Source of the DNA: Candidatus Gottesmanbacteria bacterium
Lineage (GTDB): Bacteria; Patescibacteriota; Microgenomatia; UBA10105; UBA927
DNA length: 45,694 bases
Direction: 5' to 3'
Assembly: GCA_023245335.1 (NCBI GenBank)
Contig: JAHFKK010000003.1
Span: 1 to 45,694 of the forward strand
In this document: piece after piece, positions 24,967 to 34,900 of the stretch
Position numbering within the stretch: the first letter of the stretch is position 1
Layout of the letters: every line of letters starts with the position of its first letter
Position numbers and translations under genes: made by a program
The notes under the pieces: generated by a model
Database searches by the model: none
What the model saw: only the letters and a program-made list of their open reading frames with translations
Told to the model about the DNA's origin: nothing

Positions 24967-25458
24967 TTATTCACCTGTCCACATTTTTGATGTGCGTCCT
25001 GTTGAATCGAACCATCCCGATCTGGCCCCTCCTGCCACCATACTGGTATTAAGTATTGATCCAAACCCACGCTGATATAATCCCGCCGCCACCCCGTAAC
25101 CTTGAGCCCTTGCCATTGTGCCCGCGTTTTGCAGGCGCAGCTGTTCAATTCCGCCCGCCGAACGCAGAATGGCTATATCGATTTCACCCTGGATGTCGGT
25201 ATCTATTTCAAGCTCCTGAGGAGTTCCTGCCTGCGCGAAACCGCTTGCCGCAGTCTGCGCCCGCTGTGCCGACTTAACCTGCCCGATATTGCGCTGGAGC
25301 TTGGCAACACTGATTTCAGAAGCCGCCTTCTCGTAATCCGCCTGATACCTCAGCACGTCCTGCTGGTACTTGCTCTGCTTTATCGACTGATACGCCCCGA
25401 AAGCAGACCCCCCGGATTGCATCGCGGTTCCGGCCAGCATAATCAACATGGGCCACAT
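24967..25458 (-). CDS. T7 gp14-like internal virion protein
   Basis: MLAGTAMQSGGSAFGAYQSIKQSKYQQDVLRYQADYEKAASEISVAKLQRNIGQV...SAQRAQTAASGF. Confidence 0.6.
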   Translation of the reverse strand: MWPMLIMLAGTAMQSGGSAFGAYQSIKQSKYQQDVLRYQADYEKAASEISVAKLQRNIGQVKSAQRAQTAASGFAQAGTPQELEIDTDIQGEIDIAILRSAGGIEQLRLQNAGTMARAQGYGVAAGLYQRGFGSILNTSMVAGGARSGWFDSTGRTSKMWTGE

Positions 25459-25460
25459 AG

Positions 25461-27170
25461 CTATTCCACCTCAATATCCGTTCCTATCGCATCGATATTC
25501 ATCGGGAACGGGTCGGATTGACGAATGAACACGGTTTTCTCGGTTGATGCGCTGTTGGCCCCCTCGCGGCGAGAGAGGTTCACCACGGGCCCGTCCGTGA
25601 AAGCATTGTTGTTGAACATGGGCGTAAGATAGGTACTGTCGGGGCCGTAACTGCCACCGGCACTTGTGCGACAACGGAGCTGCACATTCGTAATTCGTTT
25701 GGTCTTGAACATCTTGTCACCGCTCGGAAGCTCCGGGGATACCGGCATGGTTTCCAGGTCGGAGACATAGGCCAGACCTGCCCGCGCTTTAATGGACGAT
25801 GGAATCGTAATGCTGTTGTTGGCTACGGTGGCGTTCCCCGCCACACCCCCGGCAACATACTGCACCACTTCATTGTTCAGGTGCGGCAACGGGATGGAAG
25901 TGAAAGCGTTATTGTTGCTTGCCAGAATATGAGAATCCATGAAATCGGAATCGTTCCAGGCTTTGGTGGAAAACGACGCCATGCGCTCGATGTAGGTACA
26001 GACGTTGCCGTTGATGGTGCGATTGATAGCCGCCCACAACTCGGTTTCGTAGGTGCCGGGGATGGTCGCAACCGATATCACAGTGCCACTCGTATGCCTT
26101 GACCAAGCGACTACCTTGTGCTCCTGCATGTAAGTCAGCGCAAGCAGCGCCCCATCGTTCCGCAGACACCAAAGAATCTCGAATGGGTTCTGCTGGTAGG
26201 CAAGTTGGGTAATAAGTTTACCGTCGAACAGGTGGTCAGACAGAACAGACAACTCACCGCTCTTGTAATCTCCCAACTCGTTCGGGCTTAGTTCCCGCAT
26301 CTTGGTGGCCGGGTGCCCGGCGTGGATGATGGTGTCGCCGAGCTTTGCGGGCATGGGTTCGGACGTGCCGAAATACGAAAGCTTATCGGCTCGCTTGTTC
26401 GTCGGAGACAGGGCCGCAGTGCTCCCGGTTGCCGCCGCAATCGACCAAGCCCCGGAATCAGCACCGACCAACAGCGCCTTTGCACTTGCCAGCCAGAAAA
26501 TGATATCGCTGGTTCCCGACAACAGGTTCAGAGCCAAGCCGTCGCTGTCGTTGGTTCCGGTCGTCATGTTGTTGTACGACCCGACGTTGCTCAGCCAGAG
26601 CCTTGATGGGAACGCCGTGGATGATGCGAAACATAGCCGGTCCTGATAAAATGCGCAGGTGCGGGGATAGCCGTTATTGTTGCCCCATTCTGAAGGGGCA
26701 TTGTTGAAGCTAACGTTCCCGACCGTCCAGTTGTTGTGCGCGGTGCGTGTAATCTGTCGCGGAAAATAGTTCTGGTGCGTAACGAAAAGCGTGTCATAGC
26801 TCTGCGTGTATTGGAGATACGGTAAGTCTGCTGCCAGAAACGGGGTGGCCAACTCATAAGGGTTGTTGTTGGCGTCCAGAACGATACCACCATCCTTGAA
26901 CACCCGCATGGTGCCATTCTGATGCTCCAACATATACGCCTGCGTTTGAGAAAACTGGAAAGGTACAAGGCGTGTCGTGACGTTGTTGCTCTTGGCGCTG
27001 GTGATATACTCAAAGCCCGGACGACGCTGGACACCGCCTTGAGGGAGAGGCACAAAATTCAGCATGGTCTTGCAGCCGCTCTTGTGCTTGTCGATGTCCG
27101 TGCGAGCGTAGACCTTGGGAGACAGTTCGCCTGCATTGAACACGTTTTTGACTGTGCTGATCGTGCCCAC
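25461..27170 (-). CDS. Tail tubular protein B / nozzle (T7 gp12-like)
   Basis: VFNAGELSPKVYARTDIDKHKSGCKTMLNFVPLPQGGVQRRPGFEYI. Confidence 0.8.
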   Translation of the reverse strand: MGTISTVKNVFNAGELSPKVYARTDIDKHKSGCKTMLNFVPLPQGGVQRRPGFEYITSAKSNNVTTRLVPFQFSQTQAYMLEHQNGTMRVFKDGGIVLDANNNPYELATPFLAADLPYLQYTQSYDTLFVTHQNYFPRQITRTAHNNWTVGNVSFNNAPSEWGNNNGYPRTCAFYQDRLCFASSTAFPSRLWLSNVGSYNNMTTGTNDSDGLALNLLSGTSDIIFWLASAKALLVGADSGAWSIAAATGSTAALSPTNKRADKLSYFGTSEPMPAKLGDTIIHAGHPATKMRELSPNELGDYKSGELSVLSDHLFDGKLITQLAYQQNPFEILWCLRNDGALLALTYMQEHKVVAWSRHTSGTVISVATIPGTYETELWAAINRTINGNVCTYIERMASFSTKAWNDSDFMDSHILASNNNAFTSIPLPHLNNEVVQYVAGGVAGNATVANNSITIPSSIKARAGLAYVSDLETMPVSPELPSGDKMFKTKRITNVQLRCRTSAGGSYGPDSTYLTPMFNNNAFTDGPVVNLSRREGANSASTEKTVFIRQSDPFPMNIDAIGTDIEVE

Positions 27171-28079
27171 TTATTCCCATCCTCCGGCACTCAGAGTAGG
27201 TGAAGTGTCACGAACGATATGCGCCACGTCCAACTGCGCCCCGTCGTTCTTCTTGCCCTCGGACAACACCTGCGCGTACCAGGCCGCCATGTCTTTCATG
27301 GAAGACGACTGCTTCTGCAACGGGGCGGCAAGCTCCATCGCAATCCGTGCGGCCCAGGCGCGAGCGAAGTGGTTAGGCATTTCAGAAACCAGGGTCACGT
27401 TAGCCACATACTGCAAAACGGCAAACTGCACCGGGCACAGAATCCTTCGACTGTTGCCGCTTCCCACAACTTCCCACTGAGATCCGGGAGGGACAAGCGA
27501 AATCGGTCTAAGCATATCGTCGGGAGCCTCGTAAACATACCCGTTTTGGTAGTCTGAAATGGCCTCGAACCGTATTACCTGCCCCCCGGACGTGTAGGCG
27601 TCGAACTTCCGCCCATCCAACTGGTAGCACTCGAAAGTATTGGCGTCCTTATTCGCCACACGGACGATCATCCCGTTTATCTGCGTCATGCCTGAAACGA
27701 TGTCGACTTTAACCAGCCAGCCGTTTTCGAACCCATGGGAAGCCGCCGTAACAACCACCGGGTCGGCTGCGGTGATACCCGTAATCGCCACGGCATCGGC
27801 AAGGGCTTCATCGGTCCCGGCCGCCAGGTTCAACTGCACCTCGCGTTGGGCAAACTGCCATGAGTGGTCTTCCATGACCGCCATGCGCGCCGTGTCATAA
27901 ACCACGTTGCAGAGAACCTCTTCCTTTGTGCTGCCCGTGGTAATGGTCGCCACATCGGAAAGCGAATCAGGGTCGGCCCCCAGCCATGTCATGGCAAGTT
28001 TGCAAACCGCCAGTTCAGTCGAAAGTCCAGAACCGGCCGCTGTGATAATCCCCGCACTGGAAGCCCAATACACCGGCAT
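27171..28079 (-). CDS. Tail tubular protein A (T7 gp11-like) with apparent FCCH-type insert
   Basis: AVCKLAMTWLGADPDSLSDV...YDTARMAVMEDHSWQFAQ; VTAASHGFENGWLVKVDIVSGMTQINGMIVRVANKDANTFECYQLDG. Confidence 0.75.
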   Translation of the reverse strand: MPVYWASSAGIITAAGSGLSTELAVCKLAMTWLGADPDSLSDVATITTGSTKEEVLCNVVYDTARMAVMEDHSWQFAQREVQLNLAAGTDEALADAVAITGITAADPVVVTAASHGFENGWLVKVDIVSGMTQINGMIVRVANKDANTFECYQLDGRKFDAYTSGGQVIRFEAISDYQNGYVYEAPDDMLRPISLVPPGSQWEVVGSGNSRRILCPVQFAVLQYVANVTLVSEMPNHFARAWAARIAMELAAPLQKQSSSMKDMAAWYAQVLSEGKKNDGAQLDVAHIVRDTSPTLSAGGWE

Positions 28080-28090
28080 GTTGAAAACTC

Positions 28091-29611
28091 CTAAATGTTA
28101 TTAGTAATGATCCTGGTTGACGAGGTGGAACCCATGTTATTTGTAGAGGCCGAATCACCGTCCACGAAATCGTTCCCTGTGATTATGATATTGGTAGAGT
28201 TCAGGGCGTTTGAAATACCGTACTTGTGCTGGCTGCCGATGCGGTTATTGGTGATATTTACATGGTCGTGCGCGAGGCTGTTCAACTCAATACCGGCGTA
28301 GGTATTGGCGTTCTTGAGACCACCTCTAAGGCTTTGGCAGCCTTGAATCAAAAGGTTGGTGACTACTGCATTAAAGTTAGCAAATCTCTGCCGTAAGTCA
28401 CGGGCCGAAACATTTCTGAGTTCTATCCCGTCAATTCCTCCCGAACCTGAATTTTCCACTAAAATACCGTCCGTGTCACCGCTTCCAACCGTGTCGTATA
28501 TCTTCAGCCCATTTACATAAACCCCGTTGATAACGGCCGTCCCGCTGATGTTTATTCTGAGAGCCGCCACAAGCGGACGGTCGAACGCACACCCGTTCAG
28601 GAAGATGTTGGCAACCGAGCCTGCCGCATGCACAATCTCAAATGAATTGTCGTGTGTCTCGATGGTGGTTTCCGAATCCAGCCACAAGCCGTCGAATGCG
28701 TAGGGAAGCTTTATCCCCCGAGTATTATTACCGGCTGTCCCGTTGATTCTGCAATGCTCAAGAAAGAGGGACGCCTGATTGGTGCAGATGATTCCGTCCC
28801 CGGTGCCTTGACCATGAAAGTTTCTGAGAGTACAGTCTGACGTTTCCAGGGGATATGCCGCCGACCCGTAGGCCAACAGGTTGAACGCCGCCGATACCGA
28901 AACATTTTCCAAGCAACATCTTGCGAGATTGCGACCGAAAGCGAACGTATTCCCAGCGTTTCTTGTTCCTATATGGACAATCCCCATGCCACGCATTCCG
29001 GTATCTTCGACAAGGGAAGCGGTCCCGCCAAAAGTGACAATGGCATCTGTATTGAACGTCGGGCAAAGGATCGCAGATTTTGGGCCGTCTCCCACGAGCA
29101 CAACACCGCTTTTCTCAATCGTAAGCCCTGAGTCGATCCGATATCCGGCGACCGATTTAGGGAAGTAGACAAATCCGCAGTTGGCGGCTTCTGCCGCGTC
29201 TATGGCCGCCTGAATAGCCGCCTGGTCGTTGGTGTTGCTCGGGCCGTCGCCCACGGCCCCGAAATCAGTTACCGAAAATATCTCCTTCGACTTTGCAAGC
29301 ATTGTGCGAGAGACAGCCCCGGTCCCAGCCTGAACGAACGAAATGGCGCCCGAGGTGGCGGTTGTTCCGAACACCCCCCCAAACGACATAAGAATCCAGC
29401 GCTTGTCGCCCGCGTTGCTGTCGGGTGAAATGACGGCCGGTGAGCTTTCCGCAGCAGCACTCGTAGCGTTGCAGCGGTAGACGAACACTCCGGTATTGGT
29501 CGTGACCACCGCCCAATCGCCGTCTTTAATCAGCGATCCATCCAGCGAATCGAGAGCACCGTCACCGCCGCCGGTGAGCAAAATGTAGGGATAGGCGTAA
29601 TAATTAGTCAT
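28091..29611 (-). CDS. Tailspike with pectate-lyase-type right-handed beta-helix
   Basis: FSVTDFGAVGDGPSNTNDQAAIQAAIDAAEAANCGFVYFPKSVAGYRIDSGLTI. Confidence 0.85.
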   Translation of the reverse strand: MTNYYAYPYILLTGGGDGALDSLDGSLIKDGDWAVVTTNTGVFVYRCNATSAAAESSPAVISPDSNAGDKRWILMSFGGVFGTTATSGAISFVQAGTGAVSRTMLAKSKEIFSVTDFGAVGDGPSNTNDQAAIQAAIDAAEAANCGFVYFPKSVAGYRIDSGLTIEKSGVVLVGDGPKSAILCPTFNTDAIVTFGGTASLVEDTGMRGMGIVHIGTRNAGNTFAFGRNLARCCLENVSVSAAFNLLAYGSAAYPLETSDCTLRNFHGQGTGDGIICTNQASLFLEHCRINGTAGNNTRGIKLPYAFDGLWLDSETTIETHDNSFEIVHAAGSVANIFLNGCAFDRPLVAALRINISGTAVINGVYVNGLKIYDTVGSGDTDGILVENSGSGGIDGIELRNVSARDLRQRFANFNAVVTNLLIQGCQSLRGGLKNANTYAGIELNSLAHDHVNITNNRIGSQHKYGISNALNSTNIIITGNDFVDGDSASTNNMGSTSSTRIITNNI

Positions 29612-29623
29612 AATTTCATCCCG

Positions 29624-29986
29624 TTAGGCTTCCTTGGCCGGGCGCCCCGGTCCACGTTTTTCGGTGCGTACCTCGGCGTTCTCGCGTTGTTTGAGTGCCG
29701 CCCAAATCCGCTTGCGGTTCCAGTCCTTCGGGATGTCTCCCATGAACTTCGACAAGCCTTCGACCAACATTGCCGTGGTGCGCGGGTCGTCGGCCGCAGA
29801 GTAGATCGTGCGTGACGCCTTAACCTGCGTCCGCATGAAGTCTTCATAGTCCTCAGCCGCGATAAAATACTCGGGTTGCGGAACGTATCCGCTATCCAGC
29901 CAAAGCACCGGGAAGAACTCGCCTTTCTTGAAGCGCTTATTGTAGGCGAAACACTCCTTGAAACATCTGAACTTCTTCGTAGCCAT
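29624..29986 (-). CDS. Hypothetical virion-cluster protein with C-terminal AT-hook-like tail
   Basis: C-terminal EKRGPGRPAKEA. Confidence 0.5.
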   Translation of the reverse strand: MATKKFRCFKECFAYNKRFKKGEFFPVLWLDSGYVPQPEYFIAAEDYEDFMRTQVKASRTIYSAADDPRTTAMLVEGLSKFMGDIPKDWNRKRIWAALKQRENAEVRTEKRGPGRPAKEA

Positions 29987-30023
29987 CGGTGGCTCCTTTC
30001 AGGTAGGTGTGGGGTATTCCGTT

Positions 30024-30209
30024 TTAGGTGCCGTCCACTAAAGTTACCGTCAGCGTGTCGTTGCTGGCAAGCGTGGTGGCCGCCTTGTTAATGCAGATTT
30101 CGCCCTGCACGTTGTTGCTCGTAATGTCGTATCGATACATCAAATCCTTTTTGATGACCTTTTTCGGACCTGATTTCCGTTTGGTGGCGGTGACTGCATA
30201 ATTCGTCAT
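30024..30209 (-). CDS. Small hypothetical protein
   Basis: MTNYAVTATKRKSGPKKVIKKDLMYRYDITSNN. Confidence 0.45.
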   Translation of the reverse strand: MTNYAVTATKRKSGPKKVIKKDLMYRYDITSNNVQGEICINKAATTLASNDTLTVTLVDGT

Positions 30210-30262
30210 GGTTCACGCTCCTTGAGAGAGCCGGGAGGCTGTCACACCCCCCGGCGTTGAAG

Positions 30263-30700
30263 TTAATCGGTCAGAAGGCCCTTATCCGCCGTCAGGAAGG
30301 CGTTGACGTTACCGGCCGCGATGTTACCTGAACCGACCACCACCACCCCCAGGTAGGCCGCCCGCTTGGTGCCTACGGGAACCGGTGCACGATGAATGGT
30401 CCCGGCCGCCTCGTTCGCCGCGATGTTCACACTGACGAGGTTGTTACCTGAAGTCAGCGTGTTGGTGGAATGAGTCGCCAGATAAACAACGGCCGACATG
30501 GCCGCCGTAAGCGCCGTGGTGACTTCCACCACGAAGGTGGAGCCTCCGATTTCGGCTGCGGTGTTCGCGTTGTTGCCGGGGAAGCACAGTTTGTTGGTTG
30601 CCGCGTTCGCCTTGTAGTTGGTCGTTCCGCGGGTCAGGGTGTTGTTGTTGCCGATGATGCTGGTCGCATCGCAAAACTCAAGTTCGTATTGAACAGTCAT
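30263..30700 (-). CDS. Head protein, probable capsid decoration (Bbp16-like)
   Basis: MTVQYELEFCDATSIIGNNNTLTRGTTNY..., immediately downstream of the capsid gene. Confidence 0.6.
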   Translation of the reverse strand: MTVQYELEFCDATSIIGNNNTLTRGTTNYKANAATNKLCFPGNNANTAAEIGGSTFVVEVTTALTAAMSAVVYLATHSTNTLTSGNNLVSVNIAANEAAGTIHRAPVPVGTKRAAYLGVVVVGSGNIAAGNVNAFLTADKGLLTD

Positions 30701-30735
30701 GCTTTTATCTCCTTCGCCCAAAGGGCGGTTGTCAG

Positions 30736-31701
30736 TTAGGCAATCACAGTCTCGGTGTCGAGGATCTGTTCGACCTTCCGCACCGGAACCCCCTGGAAAC
30801 GCAGCACCGGGCCGCCACCATCCAAACCTTGGTCGCGGGTGAAGTACACGTTGGTCTTGTCCTTCAGCCGGATCTGCATTTGGGTCATCATGTTGATGGA
30901 GGCGTAAATCCGGGAACCTTCGTTAATCACCATGCGGTTGAGGAGCCGGATAAGCTCGTCCTCGTCAAACGTGGTCGTGGTGCCCGTGGGCTCAAGGTTC
31001 GCGTAACGGCCGATGCAGCGGGTGTTCTTGACCACCATTCCGGCTCTCCACACAAACCGGTCCACATAGGCCCGGAACTTGTTGTTAGAATCGTCGAGTG
31101 CGTCCTGGATGCCCAGGTCTTCATGCTGCAATCCGCCCGTGGTATTGCGCGGGTAGGCCATGAACACGCTGTTCACCCCCCAGGTGACGATATAAATCGA
31201 GGTAAGCGTGGTGGAACCTCCCCCGCCGATCACGTTCTCGCCGGCAGCAAGTCCGTCCATGCGCGGGGCAAGTCCGGTGAACTCCTCGGGAGCGGTTGCC
31301 GCATTGCCATACAGCATGGTCGCGGCCATTTCCTGGGACAAACCTTCGATAATGGAGCTCGCTTCGTCCATGCGGGCCTGCTGAGGGTTGGAAAAGGCGT
31401 TGATGATCTCAACATCGTTCTCGGCGCGGTTTTCAAGGATGCCGATGGTGTCGATCAGCTCCACGGTATCACTCGACTGGGGAGCTACACCGCGATTGAG
31501 CTTGCGCCAGGTGCCGGAAGGAAGCGAGGACCGGCGCACAGTTTTGTTGCTGAAAATGTCGTTGCCTTCCTTCCAGACTGCATCGGTAACGATATCGTTG
31601 TTTTGGGTCAAAACCTCAGCGATGGTCGCCAGGTTTCCGTTGGGGTCGTGGCGCTTGACCACTTCGACCAGGGACATTCTGCTGTCAGTGACATCTCCCA
31701 T
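30736..31701 (-). CDS. Major capsid protein (Bbp17-like)
   Basis: SLVEVVKRHDPNGNLATIAEVLTQNNDIVTDAVWKEGNDIFSNKTVRRSSLPSGTWRKLNRGV. Confidence 0.85.
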   Translation of the reverse strand: MGDVTDSRMSLVEVVKRHDPNGNLATIAEVLTQNNDIVTDAVWKEGNDIFSNKTVRRSSLPSGTWRKLNRGVAPQSSDTVELIDTIGILENRAENDVEIINAFSNPQQARMDEASSIIEGLSQEMAATMLYGNAATAPEEFTGLAPRMDGLAAGENVIGGGGSTTLTSIYIVTWGVNSVFMAYPRNTTGGLQHEDLGIQDALDDSNNKFRAYVDRFVWRAGMVVKNTRCIGRYANLEPTGTTTTFDEDELIRLLNRMVINEGSRIYASINMMTQMQIRLKDKTNVYFTRDQGLDGGGPVLRFQGVPVRKVEQILDTETVIA

Positions 31702-31713
31702 TTAGAAATCTCC

Positions 31714-32379
31714 TTATGCGTGAGACGGGCCGGGAGTCGTCTTAGAATAATCGAGTATCGGACGGCCATCAACTCCATGAGGCCGCGAATCCGCTCCCGC
31801 GCCGCTTCCGCTCTTTAACGTGTCTTCAGTTAGTTTTTCCGCTATTTTGAACAGGCCACGAATCACCGCCGGGTTGTTTCTGATTGCGTCGTTCGTGAAA
31901 GCGTCCTTGCCGAAAAACTGCTCGGCCGCCCTGTTCACCTTTGCCAGATTCGCGTCGAACTTCTGAGGCCCCCACTCCTTAACGAACTCGGCCTTGACAC
32001 TTTCGGCTTTGGCAGCCACTTCCTGCGCCATGCGGGCGTACTCCGAGAGGGCGTGCTTTTGCATCCCCTCGAACTGCGCCTGCGTCAGCCCCAGGCTTTT
32101 GGCGGCCTCCTTCTCAAGCTTCAAAGCGGCTTCGTCCAGCGGGAAATCCTTGGGAAACTCGAAGCTATAGTCGTCGGCTTTCGCCGGAACTACCGGAATT
32201 TTGGAAATCGTGTCGGCATAGGATTTGCCCAGCGCCGCAACGTCGAAAGACTTATCCTGTTTGAAAAACGGCTTGTAGCTTTCCATCTCGGACCACTCCG
32301 CGGGAGGAGTGAATCCGGGTTGCGCCGTCGCGCTCTCCGTGCCGCTCACCACCGACGTGGCGCTTGCGTTATCTGCCAT
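31714..32379 (-). CDS. Scaffolding protein
   Basis: Acidic helical protein directly upstream of the capsid gene: PPAEWSEMESYKPFFKQDKSFDVAALGKSYADTISKI. Confidence 0.7.
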   Translation of the reverse strand: MADNASATSVVSGTESATAQPGFTPPAEWSEMESYKPFFKQDKSFDVAALGKSYADTISKIPVVPAKADDYSFEFPKDFPLDEAALKLEKEAAKSLGLTQAQFEGMQKHALSEYARMAQEVAAKAESVKAEFVKEWGPQKFDANLAKVNRAAEQFFGKDAFTNDAIRNNPAVIRGLFKIAEKLTEDTLKSGSGAGADSRPHGVDGRPILDYSKTTPGPSHA

Positions 32380-32692
32380 GGTTCAGTATCCTTTGCTTTT
32401 CGGAGTTTCTGACCGCTTCGGCTTGCCGCCGCTTGCGGTCAAGTTGAGCATGGGCGATATCGGCATCGGCCATGCAAATCTGGTTGAAGACAAACCGGCC
32501 AAGCTCGAACTTCCCAAGCTGCCGTTCGGTTTCAAGGGTGCTTCGCCAGAAACCTGAGATTTCAAGTAGCCATTCGAGCACGTCTTGGCCCTCGGGCGTT
32601 CCGAACACCCGGCACAGAGAGGCATAATGCGCTTCCTCTTTGAGCAACCCTGCGCGTTGGGCTTCAAGGCGCTTTTCGTCATCGTCAATCAC
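32369..32692 (-). CDS. Hypothetical protein
   Basis: 107 aa between portal and scaffold, coupled overlaps at both ends. Confidence 0.5.
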   Translation of the reverse strand: MIDDDEKRLEAQRAGLLKEEAHYASLCRVFGTPEGQDVLEWLLEISGFWRSTLETERQLGKFELGRFVFNQICMADADIAHAQLDRKRRQAEAVRNSEKQRILNHGR

Positions 32693-34392
32693 GCGGTGCC
32701 TTCGCTTTCGGATTCGAGCTTATCCAAAGCAGTACCGTCGCCGGAGGGCGTTTTGCCAAGCTTCTGCATGTTGTCCACCCCCTGAGCCATGGCCATCTGC
32801 TGCTGCGCCTGCGCCTGCTGGTCGGCAATCTGCTTGCGTATAGCACCCACTTCGTCTTCGGTGCGCACCACCTTCGAGGGCATCGACACCATGTCGGCAG
32901 TTTCTTCCAGGTACTTGTCCCAGTTCGTCTTGGTGACACTACCTGGGTCCACCGCAGCCACGCGTTCGGCCAACCCGAGGTAGGACTGCATGGACTGTGC
33001 ACCGATGAGTTTTTGGGCCTGGGCGAGAAGACTTACGAAGTCTATTTTGTACTCGGCGTTAGCGAGTTCGGGCGGTGGAGGCGGTAGTTTGCCCTGTCGC
33101 GCGAGAATGGCGAACACGCGCTCCACGATCGGAGCTAAATGCTCGTATTCCAGACGCTCGATGGTAGGCCCGACCATGAGCATCTTTTCTTCCTTGCGGG
33201 CAATGACCTCGGTTGCCGTCATTTTCGCCGGGTCTTCCTGCGCTATCATCAGGAACAGTTCGTTGTGGAAGTTGCGGCGGATTTTACCCTCAATCGAGTC
33301 GATGTTCTCCCGATAAACCTGCATCGCGGCCGGAATGATCTGCACCATGGGCTGGATTTTGGCGTTGGGCTCGTCGTAAACGTTCTTTCCACCCGGAGAT
33401 AGGTCCAACATTCGGTCCTTCATGCTCGAAGGAAGTGCTAATGGAGGCTCAAGCATCTTATCCGACGCCATGAATGATTGTTTCTCCATGCGCTGAATGG
33501 CCTTGGCAAGCCCGATGGACTCCAGACCGGGCCCCCAGCCGTAGGCTTCATGCGACAGCGCCTGCCAACGCGGAGTGACTACCGGCATTTCGTCATAACC
33601 TTTATCGCTGAGGCGCTTGTCACCTTCCTTCATCTCGAAATAGACCGACACGAATGGCTTGTTGTCCATCTTGTCGGGGTTATACGCCGCATTAGGCTCA
33701 ATGACGTGCTGAACTTCAACCCACTCGTATGGGTTGGTCTCAAGCAGCCGCTTCACCTTGTCGGAGCAGGATTCTTTCCCGAATGACTGTAATATCTGGA
33801 CCGCCTGCATCTTAAAGCGTCGGTAAAAACAATGTGTTCGGCCATCCACCTTGACGGCAAAGCGGTAGTCGCCCACCGTGAAATAGTGGAATAACAATCC
33901 ATGCTCGGGCGAATCGTCCACCATCATCGACCCGGTGCCGAACCCGCCTATTTCCTCGTAAACGCTGTGGATGATAGTGTAGAAGTTGGACCGCTTGAAA
34001 GCCGCGTACATAACCTTTTCGCATGAGTCCAGCCAGCCTTTGAACGTGCTGAACGTGCCCAGGTCTTCGTCAACGAACCCAAGCTGGAACCACGGCCGCG
34101 CCGGTGAACTCAACCCTCCATGCAGCCCGGCGCCGAGCATGTGGAGCGCGTCGGTCGCCGTGTTGTTGATGACCTTGGAGGCCGCCCGCGACTTCTGGTT
34201 CTCGCGCTCGCCGTAGTCCGTGAATCGACCGCGCCCAAGTGCGATATAATCAGCCACTTCCTTGTAAGCCGCTTTCCAGGTGTCATACTGCGTATCAAGC
34301 TGCTTGAAATTGCGGCGATAGCGGTCGTTCGGGCTGGCAAATGCGTTGCCCCGGAACAGTTCGGCTTCTTCTGTGAGGTTGGATACTGGCAT
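32689..34392 (-). CDS. Portal / head-tail connector (T7-like)
   Basis: RRNFKQLDTQYDTWKAAYKEVADYIALGRGRF...HMLGAGLHGGLSSPARPWFQL. Confidence 0.85.
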   Translation of the reverse strand: MPVSNLTEEAELFRGNAFASPNDRYRRNFKQLDTQYDTWKAAYKEVADYIALGRGRFTDYGERENQKSRAASKVINNTATDALHMLGAGLHGGLSSPARPWFQLGFVDEDLGTFSTFKGWLDSCEKVMYAAFKRSNFYTIIHSVYEEIGGFGTGSMMVDDSPEHGLLFHYFTVGDYRFAVKVDGRTHCFYRRFKMQAVQILQSFGKESCSDKVKRLLETNPYEWVEVQHVIEPNAAYNPDKMDNKPFVSVYFEMKEGDKRLSDKGYDEMPVVTPRWQALSHEAYGWGPGLESIGLAKAIQRMEKQSFMASDKMLEPPLALPSSMKDRMLDLSPGGKNVYDEPNAKIQPMVQIIPAAMQVYRENIDSIEGKIRRNFHNELFLMIAQEDPAKMTATEVIARKEEKMLMVGPTIERLEYEHLAPIVERVFAILARQGKLPPPPPELANAEYKIDFVSLLAQAQKLIGAQSMQSYLGLAERVAAVDPGSVTKTNWDKYLEETADMVSMPSKVVRTEDEVGAIRKQIADQQAQAQQQMAMAQGVDNMQKLGKTPSGDGTALDKLESESEGTA

Positions 34393-34395
34393 CGT

Positions 34396-34791
34396 CTACC
34401 CCAGCACCGAGCGACGCACATTCGCACCGCCCGATATCCCCAGGTACGAATTGAGAAGCGTCGATGGAGTCTGCGTTCCCTGTAGAGCAAGACGGCGCTT
34501 GCGCTCCTCCTCGGTCTCGGCCACCTTGCGGGCTGTCTCCTCGGCCGCTGCCGTCTCTGCCGCGTACTGAGACGCCGCTTGGTCGCGGGCTTTCTTGGCC
34601 TCCTCGGTAGCGTCCTTCTGAGCGATGTAGCCGCCCGTTACGAGGTTGCCAATGCCCTTGTGGATGTCCTCGTAGAGCTTGTTTCCCTGGTCCTGGGTGA
34701 TGGCGATGTCCACACCGGGCAGAAGCCCTCCAGTCCCAAGGAACGACTGAATTCCGCGCTTGCTGAATATCTTCTTGAATGAGAACCCCAT
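34396..34791 (-). CDS. Hypothetical coiled-coil virion-cluster protein
   Basis: MGFSFKKIFSKRGIQSFLGTGGLLPGVDIAITQDQGNKLYEDIHKGIGNLV. Confidence 0.5.
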   Translation of the reverse strand: MGFSFKKIFSKRGIQSFLGTGGLLPGVDIAITQDQGNKLYEDIHKGIGNLVTGGYIAQKDATEEAKKARDQAASQYAAETAAAEETARKVAETEEERKRRLALQGTQTPSTLLNSYLGISGGANVRRSVLG

Positions 34792-34809
34792 ATCATCCCC
34801 CTTAAAATG

Positions 34810-34846
34810 AAAAACCCCGGACAACGGCAACTGCCGTCAACCGGGG
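34810..34846 (-). terminator. Strong rho-independent terminator inside the late gene block
   Basis: Minus strand CCCCGG TTG ACGGCA gt TGCCGT TGT CCGGGG TTTTT. Confidence 0.8.
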
Positions 34847-34900
34847 CTTCCTGATTCGGGAGTATCCCCTAAAAAACTTCTACACTATAAAAACCATGGG

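Noticed and set aside
24967-25521. Plus-strand ORF 25102-25521 and minus-strand alternative frame 24954-25148
   Set aside because: Overlap the gp14-like gene; no independent support.
30230-30255. GCCGGG/CCCGGC hairpin after the decoration-protein gene as a terminator
   Set aside because: No T-tract follows on the coding strand; may be an mRNA stability hairpin but not supported as a terminator.
30829-31818. Plus-strand 329-aa ORF
   Set aside because: Mirror of the major capsid gene; His/Val/Gly-rich shadow frame.
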